Shown: positions 36,932 to 49,005, counted from the first letter of the stretch. The stretch: DNA of 64,000 nucleotides from Cadophora sp. MPI-SDFR-AT-0126 (GCA_020747065.1 JAGMVK010000014.1:992001-1056000), one strand, 5' to 3'. The notes: a model not told the origin generated them from the sequence alone. Numbers and translations: made by a program.

Positions 36932-39900
36932 GATTGCGGTGGTGCTCCGTAGAGGCTTATATAGAAAGTGTGGTGTAGGAAGAAGTCGTGGGTCTGTGGT
37001 CTGAAGGAGCGCAAGGACGTGAAGCTATTGATATCTGCCAAAAAGCTTCAAGCTCGCGGCACGATGAGGCTGAGAAATAAACTCAAGCTAGAGCCTACGC
37101 TAGTCTACAATTCGGCATCGCCCAGTAAAGCGGCCGCTAGCACTACGCGCTAATCGCGTGCTACAAAATGACTTCGCGTCTCCCATCATTCTTGAATTAT
37201 TACAACACGAAAACCAGCAATGAAGAAAATCACAACATTCAAGAGCTAACCCACGATTCAGCCTCTGAGACCCCTACCTCGGTCGAAAGATCAAGGATCT
37301 GGTTCTCTTATGGTCGGAAATGCGTGCCTTTGAACAGAGATCTGAGCTGGTCTGTTGTCCGCTTTACGAACCACGATTGTCTTCCGGATTTTGAGATTAT
37401 GTGAGGATGGGATGGGACAAGTTGTGAGTAAGAGAGGCGGAGGCGCAACAATGATGACAAAAGCATCTACCTGAGACGCTGTGCCGAAACTGGGCGGAGA
37501 TCTACCCTGCGGAGAGAGGAGGACTGCAATGGGGGTTGTGGTTTGCCTCTTGATGTGGGGAGTTCTATGCGAGGCGAGGTGAATGCGTTGGTGAGGGTGG
37601 AAAATATAGTTTTCAATCAGAGGAGCGTGGTATGTCCTCCCCCTTTTCCTTCTCTTCTCATGTCTTGATTGAAGTTTTACTGACTTGGACCCAACTAGAA
37701 TCCTCGCCCTCACAGCCCCCGACCCGAGCATTTCCCACGATCCAAACACATTCGTCGGTTTGTCATCACAAGCACAAACAGGATTTTCCTAATGTCTATG
37801 CATGCTTGCGAGTTCATTTCATACTGTCCTCCATCCATACCATACACAAAACACAAACAAAGCCCGGTGATGACCAAAAAATGTCATAAGCCAAAATTGC
37901 AGGCCAACCTACCACCTTCTTGCTATCACTGCTTGCTGCTCTTGACCTTCTGTCTGCGTACGTGGATGGAAGGGAGGACGGAGTGGTGGGTTTTGTGTGT
38001 GGGAGGTGGGTAAGTGTTCGCGATGAGAACTTGAGAGCTAATCTGAGGGCCTCTTTGCATGTGTTGCTGTGTGGAGGCATTTTCTTGGGTCGAGATCTGC
38101 GTTATGTTTTTCATTTTGCATCTTCCTTACTGTCTGTGCTTTTTCTACGAGTCGCTCCTGGAGAATAGGGCCGAGAGGACGGATGGAGGTTGTGCCGAGG
38201 TGGTGATTAGGAGCGGTACTGAAGTTGGCTTGGGTAGGACTCAATGGAAGTAAGGGATACTCAATATGGCAGTAAATAATGGTAGTTCTACCTTCTAAAG
38301 AATCTACAGTGCTTTACGTTTCGAATTTGTGCCATTTCCATGCGTGCTAGTAATCGTCATGGGATTGAACTTGTCGTGCGGTCCTATGAGTGTTTTTAAT
38401 GGTCTGTAGCTTTGTGAGAATGTTTGGAATAATCGCTGCCGCGCATGCACAGGAGTGAAGTCATGACGAGTAGCTTCCAGTTTCGTGGCATGTGATAGCA
38501 TTTTTAAAGCTTCAAGCAGCTCAATCTGTAAAGTGAACGTTACTGTTGCCGCTCAATGTCTGACCTCTTTGGGTTCTGGTAACCGGCTGATTTCCCCCGG
38601 GTTGAATCCTTATTGTATTTCGTATATTTATGTGGAAATCAGAATTGAAAGATTGACATGGTCTGGATTGAGATGATTCCATTTATCTATTAAAGCACCT
38701 ACTCAAAGGCTTATCTAAGTCTTTCATAATATTTCTGCTACACAAGCTAAGCAGAAGTATGGAGCTTCTAGAAGTGGCGAGAACGCTATTGAGGAAAGAA
38801 CTCACCAGCGCTAGCTCGGGCAAGTATTTATCTTTGGCGCCTGAAAACGGGACAATGAGACCTTCAAATCACAACACATAATTTCAACGACAAAGTACCA
38901 AATCACAGTGGTCATCTGCTCGGAGCTCTCCTGGGTCCTTTTCCTCAAAAACGCTCGCAAAATCTGAACTCCAAAGAGACGAGCTTCTCATGACCAATCC
39001 TCACAGGATTCTTGCATTGTCAATCAAGCCCAGCTTCCACAGGGGACATTCTAAATCTCGTTTACAACAAAACGACAATTTCACTGCAGGCTATTATCAT
39101 CGGCATCGGGTCAGACCTACCTCGCGTGAAAAATTTAGGTCAAGCTCGCCGCCTAGTCATAATCACACTAGTTGCCTCAAGGATATATCAACACGAACTG
39201 GCGCTCCTCTAGAAAAAAAAAAAAAAAAAAAACAACAGAGATTCATTCTCGACTCTAACGCGCTCTGGTTTCCAAACACCTTCCGACAAGCACAACTCGC
39301 TCTGAGTGAGTACAGCACACGTCGCAGTAAATTACGAGAAGGGATGCTAATAATTTGGCAGCATTGCATGCGTGGACTCCTGGAGAAACGAGGCTTATCG
39401 ATCCTGGTGTCGAGGATCGCGAAAGTACTGTAAGTTTTTCTAGACATTCACTTTCGAGACACGCCGAATGGGATTGTGGCTAACGCATAGACGCACAGAG
39501 CCGTATTCGATTTGCTCCTTCTGCTTTGTTGACGAAGCACCATTTTCTTCAAGGTCGCGCGAGCTTGCCTACTCTACACGAGCAGAACCTCCTTCCATAT
39601 ACTTGTAAGTTCCGACATCCCATCAATATCTTGACAAGCATCATCGCTCCATCAACTGTTCGTTTCCCAACTATCTCATTGTCCCACAGTATTTTGCGAC
39701 ATTGGAAACACCATTCCAATTCACCTCAATACCCTCATCTCCGCCCTTGGGATCGAGAGTCGCAGGCAACCCGACCCAGCTGCCTCCCTCCAAGACCAGC
39801 ATATTTCAATCTCTTCCCCTCTCACATCCACACCACTTTCAAAGTCTTCAACGCATTACACGACATTGATGAGTGGTTTACATGTCTTTGCAACGGTATC

Positions 39901-41035
39901 CAAAGCGCCAGTACCCGGTTGGTTTCAAGCCTAGGTCTTATGTTTGTACATCTCTAGAAGAAGTCCATCAATTCACTTTTGATTGTCCAAAACGCGTTCA
40001 GACATTGAAATTGCGACATCGTCCGCCCGGGCTTACTCGACCTTGGACTCCGTACTGACAACCTCAATAGGTTTCTAGACCCATACTCTCTTCTCACACG
40101 TCAAATACTCAAGCAAAGCTCCTTCATATCAACACCGAAGCTTTGGCCATAAGTTAAAACCCACCCATCGAAGCAAGCAACGTCCTTGCCATTCGTAAGT
40201 CCTCACTCCGACACAGCAAATGACGAGCATGCTGACCCTCGCCTAGGATAAAACCCGACCAGGATACCGTGCCCGCCTTATTCAAGAAACCTGACTCCCG
40301 AGTCGCATCGTCTTTGAAGACATTGCTTGGCCTTCAATCTCCCACTTCCACCTAGACACCTGAGTCAATATCGACGAAATCAAAGGTTTAGCCGCTGAAT
40401 TTCTCGGCTCCGCCCTGCAAATAGATACACGAAAGGAGTCCTGGGTCTCAAGTATTTGGGACTTTGAAAGTCCTCGTTGGGCTTTGCGACATCGGTGAGT
40501 CCTTTTATTACTGTTTGATTGCTGTACATCCGCGTGCCGGGCCAATCCCCTTCTGCCGTTGTGGAATGCGGAATTGGTGATCGATCGAAGCTCAATTTGA
40601 AGTTCACATGAGTTTCACTGACTGCTATGGTCTCTTCCTTTGAAGACCTATTCATCGAACGCGCAGAAGTGGTGGGTCTTCAAGAGGATATCCCTACCAC
40701 GCTCAACAAATCCAATGTCCTGGTGCAATTTCTGTGACTGACCCAATCCCAATCACAAATCCCGAACTCCAACTCAAATCCTTCGATTCTGCTTGGTGTT
40801 GGCTCTGTTGTTTAGTTACTGACATGTTAGAGGCTCGGGCCAATCACCCTTCCAAATTTGAGACCAATCTCCGATTTATCTTTCCTTTATCCAGTCTCGA
40901 TTGTGACCAGTGTCACTCAGAAATTGGACATTTAGTCACAGTCTCTGCCAAGCACCAGAAGAAAAACATGACGCATATTGTAAATAGAATGCCCCAACCA
41001 ATTTCCCTTACTTCTGTGCTGACAACTTTCAGAAA
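36932..41035. other. Long gene-poor region upstream of the BTB gene
   Basis: About 4.1 kb. It contains a run of 20 A at 39213-39232, pyrimidine-rich stretches at about 39540-40260, and a likely 5'-UTR intron at 40980-41032. Frames of up to 150 codons occur but show no domain, low-complexity or poly-Lys content, and no splice support. A long non-coding transcript or extended leader is possible but unproven. Confidence 0.45.
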
Positions 41036-42938
41036 ATGGGTCCAAACGGATCTGGTTCTCGGCCACCCACTCCCAGAGCTCTGGAGCGTCCCCGTATGGA
41101 ATCTTCGACACCTGCTCCAATTGAACAAGGTCGCTCAATTACTCAGGCATCTGATGCACGTATAGCCGCTCACCATTCAGGTTTCGGTCTTCATGATGCT
41201 AGGAATGTTCCCAGCTACTCAACGCCGGACCAGCCAGCTGCTAGAATGTACAATGATCGTCAAGGAACTTTCACGCCAAGTCGATATGATGAGAACGACA
41301 ACGGATACAGTCTTGACTCGTCTTATGTACAGAGTGAAGAGCGCGGCAATGGTAGCAACATCTTTGGTGGCCAGATCTATACCTATGGCACCCCACAGCA
41401 TCGGTCCGCTTCCAACGGCCATGATTTTGGCGACAATAATCATGGATACTATGAAAGCCCCGCTGTTGGCACCCCTGACCGTGGACAACCGAGCGTTTCG
41501 CCAAACGGTGTTGACCATACTGCGAATGGAGGACGGGTTGAACATTATTTGAATGGCAATATACACAGTCGTTCGTTCTCTGGTGCCGACACAGAATATC
41601 CTGCTCCATCTTTAGAACCTGTTATTCAACGCCCAAATGTCTACCCCCAATTCAAAGATGGTGACGTTCGCATTGTTTCGCCCTCCGGTAAAGTTTGGAA
41701 GCTTCACAGCATCATCCTCATGAAGGCTTCCCCCGTCTTCGCTCATCTCTTGGATACGACTCCCGGATACCACGTAAGCAGGCGTATGAGAGCGGAGAGT
41801 AACTGTGTTAGATGGAATATTATCATGACTGCCGACCATCGTGCTCGAGGAATTGATCCAGAGGGCCTGAAATACATGAAATTCGATAAAATCGTGAGTC
41901 TTTCAGCCTCGCAAATCAAAATAAGCCAGCTTCTTTACTAATTGGAACTAGAACTCCAAGGATAAGAGTCTTACCATCATGTCTAATGTCAACGGCTTGG
42001 GTGAAACTGCCGGATTCAATAAGTTGTATGACAACTTCTTCCGTTGTGTTTACAATGTGGAACCAACCTTCGCCAACGACAACGATGCCCAAGCTCGTGC
42101 GATGATTATGGATGCCACGACACTCCTTCAAGCAGCAGTCTGGCTCGACGCTGTTCCTTGTGTCCGTTTGATCATTGAAGCCAATTTTCTTCGACTCAAT
42201 CAGGCTCTCTGGAAGCATATCGGCGACAGACCTGAAGGATGGATTCACATCGCCACTCGCTTGCAGTCACCATTGATGTTCCGAGAGTGTTTAATTCATA
42301 TTGTTGGTAAATATCACTTGGACAATGGGATTGATCGCGCCTTCTTGACCAAGAGAGCTCACGGCCCATTGACACCCAAGATATGGCTTCTCATTGTTCA
42401 GAAGGCCAAAGAGCTGAAGGATAAGAAGCTCCGTGTTGAGCGTAGTTTGATGGAGTTCTATCCAGTTCGGATGATCCACAAGGAGGATACCGAGACCATT
42501 CCAGGTCGCGCTATCTATGCCGCCGACATATATCTCTGGCAATCCCTAGTCATCTTTCGTCAATTCATCACTTCTGCTTTTTTCAGTAATTTCCACCACA
42601 AGGCCAAGGACGGAGGTCTAGCTTTCTATCGCACACTTGGAGCCGGTGATGCAACGTACCTTCGTGCCGATACTCTCGACAAATTCCACCAGAGTTTCGA
42701 CATGAGCCCTAAGGCCAAGGGTCTTCTCCTTGCTGCGCTCGAGCAGATCAAGGCTGAGGCGAAGAACGTCGTTGCCGAACTCCTTGTCGACCGCTCTCAG
42801 TTGGTTCGTAGCCCAAACGACCGTCCGCGTGAGCATCTTACCTGCACTGAGGTCTTGGATGAAGAGATGCCTTGGGTTGCTCCCGAAGAGGCTCTTATTG
42901 ACGATGATCTTGAGATGGACGTTGGATACCGTTATTGA
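41036..42938 (+). CDS. BTB/POZ-like domain protein with disordered N-terminus
   Basis: Exons 41036-41893 and 41952-42938 (58-nt GTGAGT...TAG intron, phase 0) give 614 residues. About 205 N-terminal residues are disordered and rich in Ser, Pro, Asn, Gly and Tyr. Then comes a BTB-like fold: DGDVRIVSPSGKVWKLHSII, LMKASPVFAHLL. The C-terminal half is helical (VWLDAVPCVRLIIEANFLRL, LLAALEQIKAEAKNVVAELL) and ends acidic. Family knowledge: ascomycete BTB proteins of this kind are mostly uncharacterised; BTB folds mediate dimerisation or cullin-3 binding. No BACK, Kelch or zinc-finger domain is seen. A likely 5'-UTR intron ends four bases before the ATG. It converges with the broken gene at 43504. 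Confidence 0.8.
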
Positions 42939-43503
42939 TATGGGATTCCATGGACATTCCGTGTCGTCGATGCGGCGCATCGAAATGACTTCTCATTGAA
43001 TGGCGTTTGGGATTGTGGATTGATTGGAATATTTTCGTGCACATACACAATTGTACATTAGATGAGATCCATTGGCATACGTCGTGACACTTGACAGACA
43101 TAAGGAAGCATAAGCGGGCGAGTCGATTTCTCGCGTATATTCCATAGAGTTACAGTTGACTGCCAGATTTGATGAACAACGAAATAATGATAAAGTGCAA
43201 GGACTGCATTTGATTTTTGTTGTTTACGATAATTTAAGTGGTCCGAAATATGTGTGACGTGTGGTTTCGTTCCAACGTATGAGATACATCGCGAGACTGG
43301 AGGCAAAATGGGGGCACCAGCCCCCTTTTAAGCGAGATGCTGTAAACATGAAGCCTTACAAGTAAAACCGGTCTTTTGACAAGCAAACAACGACCAACAC
43401 GACATATCAAAGGCAGATCTTACAGCTTAATTCGAGCAGAAACATAGATCATGGTTACAAACATTTCAGAAACCCATATTTCTCCCAGCCCTTGATTTGC
43501 CCC
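42939..43503. terminator. Convergent intergenic region
   Basis: About 560 nt between the 3' ends of the BTB gene and the minus-strand gene. No other feature was recognised. Confidence 0.4.
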
Positions 43504-44803
43504 TCACCTCTTTACGTTCTCGAGAGCCAATCCCAACACAGCACCCCTTTTCTTCAGCGCTGCCTTCGCCTTCTTCAGCTCCTCCGATTGCTCATTCGAC
43601 CACCTCTCGATATCCTCCGGCCCCCAAATCTCCGGTAAGCTCAGTCCCTCCTTCAACCTATCCAAACTTTTTCCCTTCTCCCTTAAGCCCACCACTCTCT
43701 TCAACGCCTTTCTCGCAACCTTAATCTGCGGAATCGCACTGAAAACAGCCAACTCTAAACTCGGCTGTCTCAGCCTCCCAAGCACCTTCTCAAACACCAC
43801 AATCTCGCTCGCACTAGCTTCCGTGACACCCTCGAAATACGCATTATGACGAGGATCGCGAGAGTATCTACTGCTCTGCAGATACCGCAAGTAGACTAGA
43901 TACTCGCCGATGCGCTGACAATGCGCTGACAATGATATTTGACCTCATCGAGCATTCTGATGAGTGCGGAAGATGAGGAGAAGACTTCGTGGAGGGTGTG
44001 GTTGTAGGCGTGTGCGGAGCGTGCTTGGAAGGCTACGTCTGTGCTCCAGAGGGTTCTATTGTCGGTGAGGACTCTGACGACGATGAGTCTTTCCCAGGTG
44101 GATTCTTCGTTTCGTTTATCCAGACTCGCTTTATGACGATCGAGGTCGGAGTGCAGATCATCGATGTGAGAGAGCCGGGTGGTGAGGTAGTCGGTCTCAA
44201 AGGAGGCGGTGCTGTTGAGCATGAGTTGGAGGTTTTTGATGCTGGATGGGATCTGGTAGTTGGGTTGGTACGTGGGCAGCTTACGGGCAATCTCGCCCGT
44301 GAGCCAGTCGTAGGCCCCCTTTGTTTCTGTAGAGAGAAGGTGGAGTTCGTGGTGGTTGAGGAGCGGCGTTGAGAGCTCGTAGGATACATTTTTTAGGTGG
44401 GCGAAGAGGCCGAGGTTGCGAATTGCGGTGTCGCGAGCTTGACCTGAACTGCGAGAAAGACATACATCAGTGTACAAATTCTATCTTCGCATATATGCAA
44501 GGCGTTGTAATTGGCTAGGAGATGGGACAGGGACGGACGAAACATTTCCAGAGCAGGTCCAAAGCAAACTATCCGATACATATATAGAGAGTGGAACCCA
44601 CTCCGGCACGACCGGCACACTGCTATCGCGCCACAAATCACACCAAACTAGCAGCGAGTAATTCCCATAACGAGTATAGAAGATCCCGTATAGGGTGTGT
44701 ATCAGAGTGATGGGAACGGTGATTTTGATGTTGCGGAAGAACCATTGTGTATAGGTGAGGATCCAGATGGGGAACGAGGATATGAGGTAGTAGAGGAAGC
44801 GGA
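43504..44803 (-). pseudogene. Unrecognised membrane protein gene, frameshifted by an 11-bp tandem duplication
   Basis: Probable exons 44803-44602 and 44448-43504; the first exon was not found. The upstream exon encodes two hydrophobic segments (VRFLYYLISSFPIWILTY and ITVPITLIHTLYGIFY), suggesting a membrane anchor. The large exon encodes a helical, mostly polar region of about 310 residues (SGQARDTAIRNLGLFAHLKN ... KAKAALKKRGAVLGLALEN). At 43911-43932 the 11-mer TGCGCTGACAA occurs twice in tandem. With both copies the frame ends after CQRIVSASASI; with one copy it would run on through CQRIGEYLVYLRYL to the stop at 43504. The code on both sides is equally protein-like, so the damage looks recent or is an assembly error. 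I do not recognise the family and no function is proposed. Confidence 0.6.
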
Positions 44804-46457
44804 CTATGAGGAATTGTGTCAGTTGGAGTAAAGGGAACAGTCAAGGGATTGAGGTGGGTTTTGATGCTTAAGGGCGGGTGATTTGACATTCGAGGACGCG
44901 ATACGGAGAAGGGAGCATACATAGTTTACAGCTGAGTTTCCATCCTGCTACTGCTATAATTTGTAGTGTTGAATCTGCTTTATTTTAGCATTTATTGTAT
45001 TTCAGAGACGTGCCATTGAGAATGACTAAGGCAAGAAGCTTGCAATGGAAGGATGCTTACCCATCACTGTGACCTGCCAGAAGATCGCAATAATAACTAT
45101 CGCAATAAGTGTTGTCGAAGCAGCGAGAGCCAAAATATGTAAGTCCATAATTAAGCCAGATTTTGAAGGTTCCAGCGTTTGCTCTCGAACTTGAATGCGG
45201 CGCAATGACGATAAAGGATAATTTTGTGATCTGAAAGTTTACAGTAGGATAGCCCAATTTGCAGTAATTTTTCTTTGACCAAAGTGTGTTGGAGTCGATG
45301 GTGCAGATATAAGAATAATGAAACGGTCAAGACGCATTTGGCATATCGTGCTTTGTCGCAGTACTTCCCTTTTTTCAGACAAAGAAGGCGGATACACAAA
45401 TCGAAAGAAATGTGACAATGAAGTCCCTTCCGCAATAGGAAATCGGGGCATTATGTGTAAAAACTACGCATATTCCTCAAACAAAGCAAAGTAACATAAT
45501 ACAATAGCATAATTGACCCAGCCGAGTTTATATCAGTGCTCTAGCGGCCCCCATAGCTGTGAGACGAGTTGATGTTGAATCTGTGCGCATCGTGGATCAA
45601 CCAATAACGCAACAAAGAAAGGTGAAATTTCATATCCCTTTGTATCGATCCAGCAACATTGCATTATTTCTAGTCGATTGCACTCTACTCGAGCATCAGA
45701 TGTAAACTATGAGATCGTAGCCAGTAAGTAGAGTAGAGAAGAAAATTTAGGTCAGATGCTGAATGTCATCCAATTCGCACTCTTCGCTCAGATCGACGAT
45801 CGTTTGGGTTCAACGAAGTAGAAAGCGGATGATTTCACTATATTCTCGAGTGGGCGAAGCAGGCTCATATCGTGGTTATTGAAACAGAATGAAGCAACAA
45901 TTTATTATTGCAAAGCATGTACTTGGGAGTGTGAACGATACTGAATCTAATTTTTTGAGTAATGAAGATGTGGATGGCGGATCTGGAAGCTTGGATGAGG
46001 ATGATGTGTATTTGTGGAAGCCGATGATAACATTGAAGGAAGTGATGGTATATTTGCAATTGGGTCAGAAACGGAAATCATAGTTAAAGCTGAAATAGTA
46101 GTAGCAATCGAAACATCAAATGATGGAGGGATTATCTAATCGCTCAGCGTCCGACTTCGACCAGCAATGGAAATCAACATGACAAATATAAATCAAAATA
46201 TTGAACACAACAATGAACGAGACTTGAGCTGGGATTTCAGAAGCTGTACACAAGCACGACAAGCATAACCGTAGCAAATTTGACTCCAGAAAATAACGCA
46301 GCAGATAATACAAGACAAATATAACTTCTAGACATAGTGTATATCCTTGTGGGCAAACCTCTGTGCTACTTCATCAGCCTTCATGCCTTCCACACACAGT
46401 TTGTATCTTACCTTGCTCAGAATCGGTGAGTCTCCTATTGTAGCACGTACGGCGACG
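44804..46457. other. Intergenic region, may hold the missing first exon of the minus-strand membrane protein gene
   Basis: About 1.65 kb, AT-rich. Small frames such as 45889-46083 (+, 64 codons, acidic) and 45151-45451 (-) have no signature. A start exon for the 43504-44803 gene must lie here or be lost. Confidence 0.4.
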
Positions 46458-46661
46458 TCACTTGTTATAACCCCCGCGTCCATCCGTGCCAGGTAACTCC
46501 GCCCTCTTGTTGTAACCTCCCCGTCCATCAGTACTAAGTTGACCGTCTGCATCAGCCTCGCGAGCAAGAGTTACACCAGACGGCTCGACAGGAGAAGGAA
46601 TTGCCGCGCCGATGGCTGAGATGACGAGGGTGGCGAGGAGACTGATGTATGTGAAGCGCAT
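46458..46661 (-). CDS. Small secreted repeat-peptide precursor (pheromone-like / Kex2-processed)
   Basis: A single exon of 67 residues. Residues 1-19 are a clear signal peptide (MRFTYISLLATLVISAIGA). A short Pro/Ser/Val pro-region is followed by EADA, an X-Ala dipeptide pair like those trimmed by Ste13-type peptidases. Two similar units then follow: DGQLSTDGRGGYN before Lys-Arg, and AELPGTDGRGGYN before a terminal Lys and the stop. The nine-residue core TDGRGGYNK is repeated exactly. Family knowledge: alpha-factor-like pheromones and fungal Kex2-processed peptides (including dikaritin precursors) share this layout. The core is unlike the Trp/Cys-containing alpha pheromones I know of filamentous ascomycetes, and no UstY-type (DUF3328) gene is seen nearby. 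The function is therefore open: signal, RiPP or secreted effector-like peptide. Confidence 0.65.
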   Translation of the reverse strand: MRFTYISLLATLVISAIGAAIPSPVEPSGVTLAREADADGQLSTDGRGGYNKRAELPGTDGRGGYNK

Positions 46662-46817
46662 GACGGTGGTAGGAATTCACAAGATTCAAGATGAATTATT
46701 GTGTATAAAAGTGTAGGCTTGGTTGAAGATTTTGTGAATCGTGATCTTTGTGATTCAAGCTTGAGGTATTGATGATTTGAGAGCGAAATCATTGAATAGG
46801 TAAAGGGCACGTCCAGA

Positions 46818-46824
46818 TTATATA
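46818..46824 (-). promoter_or_regulatory. Putative TATA box of the peptide precursor gene
   Basis: TATATAA on the minus strand, about 160 nt upstream of the ATG at 46661. Supported by match and position only. Confidence 0.35.
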
Positions 46825-48196
46825 GCTGCCAGCTGGCTTGTTGAAAGCGACAACCAGAAACTTGGTGTCCACCCAGGAACAGAGAGCTCGAGGAAATCGA
46901 ACGAGAACAGCAAGCGTCCGATTGCGAAACCAACAAGCACTTCCATTCTAGGACGCTCGTTCCGAAGTCGAGGCACAGTTTCGTGGTCGAAGCCATGACA
47001 CGGCTACCTCGATAATGAAGGAAGGACAAGATATCGGGAATGATTCCAATTGTGTATGGATATGTTGGATGTGTCAAACAAGCCTTGTTGGTGATATTGG
47101 ATGGCGCAGCCCTGCAATATGAAAGACTGGTCGCATATGGGGGCCAATACAAGGGTCATGAGGCACAGTTCCTCCGTCGCAGCGGCACAGATACGAACAT
47201 CAATGTTCTGGTAAGCATTTGTGCGACGTTCTCTATTTTCGGCGACATATGAATCGGAGAGGATTGGAACAGATCCGAGGGGAAGATGGACTGAGTGGTG
47301 GCGATCCTTAAATTGAGGAGATGTTGATGTCCGCATTGATTCTCTCGACAAGCGATGCGGGCGGGCAATGCACAACATAGTCTAGTAATATGAATACGAC
47401 GGACAGTATTTTTCTTCGCCAATCCGTCCTCATAGAATGTAGGTAAGACGGGGACAATCGGATATTATGTGCGAGAAATTCTTTTGGCCACAATTGGTCC
47501 ATCCTCACCATGGAAGCGCATGGGCAAGCAAGTCACCCAGTTGCAGGATCAGAAATCCTACGACCACGCCAATTCACATGACCAATAATCTTGAAGGCTG
47601 AAAATGTTGTATTCACAATGGCTGAACGATAAGACAACGCTCATTGGCTAAATCATGCCTCAGCTGTGGCTGGCTTCCCCTCTCCATGACATGTGCCCAA
47701 TAAAAACCAGAAGACTTCAGACAACTACAAGGCAATGCAGTGTATTGGCTTGCTGGTGGCTTTAATTCAAAAGCGATCGCGGATTTGGACGATGTAGGTG
47801 AGGAACGACTCAAATAACAGTAGAAATTGACAAGCTGAAGCCTCAAAGTCTGGACCGAGTCCATGACATGGACAAAAGAATCCCCATGGCCCTATCGCCT
47901 TCTGGGAGGGGACCATAGGCTTCTGTCAGACCTTGAAAAGAAGCAAGAAGCGAACGAGGCAAAGTGTTAACAAAAAAAACGAAAGGCAAAAAATAGATGG
48001 GCTGTGCTGTAGCATTTAATAATGGGTAAACAATACTGGCCGTTCAATCGTTCTCGCGCGTCATGGTGTGCTATCCAGCTCCAACCATAGCAAAGTAATA
48101 ATGTTACACAGGGTCAGAAGTCCAGTCTTCTCCCCATGAGCCTGATTTGTTCGTTGGGGACAGTGTCGACCCACACTAACATTTCCATATCCTCCA
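46825..48196. other. Intergenic region
   Basis: About 1.4 kb upstream of the peptide gene. Frames at 46571-47152 and 47004-47378 (-) show no domain. Nothing else was identified. Confidence 0.45.
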
Positions 48197-48847
48197 TCAC
48201 AACAGCCACATCTGAATGACCGGGGTATTCCCATCCCAGTACTCCTCCTGCCTATTCTTCATCTCCCACCTCAGACTCTCCACATACCAATGCACATGTC
48301 TGATCTCCGAACCCACCGTATTCGCATCCACATCAATGAACAAGCTCTGCGTCCCATCATCATCCATCCTCCTCTGTAATCCCCTATCATAATCCTTCGA
48401 CATAACCAGTGCAACAGTCCGTAGATTCCGCATCAGCTTGACCTCACTCAAAGAGTCGTATTTGAAAACTCGCAGCACCTCCCATAGTTGCGCATCAACA
48501 GCCAAATTCAGTATGCGGTCTGCGTGCGGGCTGAGCGCTAGGTCGTAGGAGAGGTCGCCGTCGGGACTGCAGTCTAGGCTATCGAAGAAGATGGTGTCGT
48601 GCGCGAAGTCGATGAATACCGTCGACGTGTAGCGGGGAGAGAGGATTAATTTCGTGTAGGTTTCGAGGAATATGGAGCGTGATTGCGAGCAGGCGTGCAC
48701 GAGTGCTGGAGGGGCGGACGTCGATGTATATTGCTGGCTGGCGCGGTTAAATCGGACAGGTACGACGCGGGGTTCTGGGAAGCCGAATTTCCATATTTTG
48801 ATTCGGAGCTCCGACGGGAGGTTTGTAAAGGATTCAAATGTATCCAT
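48197..48847 (-). CDS. 2EXR domain protein (F-box-like N-terminus)
   Basis: A single exon of 216 residues. It opens with the 2EXR block: FESFTNLPSELRIKIWKFGF followed by EPRVVPVRF, then ALVHACSQSRSIFLETYTKL and the DTIFFDSLD strand. This is the standard order for this large fungal family. Family knowledge: 2EXR proteins are greatly expanded in leotiomycetes and related fungi, have an F-box-like start, and have no established function. The length is on the short side but the reading frame is intact, with no splice need. A hexanucleotide repeat lies about 120 nt upstream of the start. Confidence 0.85.
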   Translation of the reverse strand: MDTFESFTNLPSELRIKIWKFGFPEPRVVPVRFNRASQQYTSTSAPPALVHACSQSRSIFLETYTKLILSPRYTSTVFIDFAHDTIFFDSLDCSPDGDLSYDLALSPHADRILNLAVDAQLWEVLRVFKYDSLSEVKLMRNLRTVALVMSKDYDRGLQRRMDDDGTQSLFIDVDANTVGSEIRHVHWYVESLRWEMKNRQEEYWDGNTPVIQMWLL

Positions 48848-48969
48848 AATTGGTTTCGTGTTATTTGGGCAAGTGTGTTGATGGTAGATGGTTGTTTTGG
48901 AATGGGGGGAGTGAGTGATAGGGGAAGTCGTCGATGACGAGGTGGAGTCATGGGGGCAAGCGAGGGGAT

Positions 48970-49005
48970 GGTTCAGGTTCAGGTTCAGGTTCAGGTTCAG
49001 GTTCA
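48970..49005. repeat. Hexanucleotide repeat GGTTCA x6
   Basis: Six perfect head-to-tail copies of GGTTCA, upstream of the 2EXR gene (minus strand TGAACC). Read directly from the sequence. Confidence 0.95.

Noticed and set aside
37291..37749. 152-codon minus-strand frame
   Set aside because: His/Pro/Arg-rich low-complexity translation without domain; lies between genes in biased sequence.
38990..39433. 147-codon plus-strand frame
   Set aside because: Crosses a run of 20 A that yields poly-Lys; the composition is not protein-like and no domain is visible.
45889..46083. 64-codon acidic plus-strand frame
   Set aside because: Protein-like in part, but no start context, domain or conservation evidence; left unannotated.
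41036..48847. A RiPP biosynthetic cluster around the repeat-peptide gene
   Set aside because: No DUF3328/UstY, tyrosinase, methyltransferase or dedicated transporter gene is visible nearby; only the precursor itself is supported.
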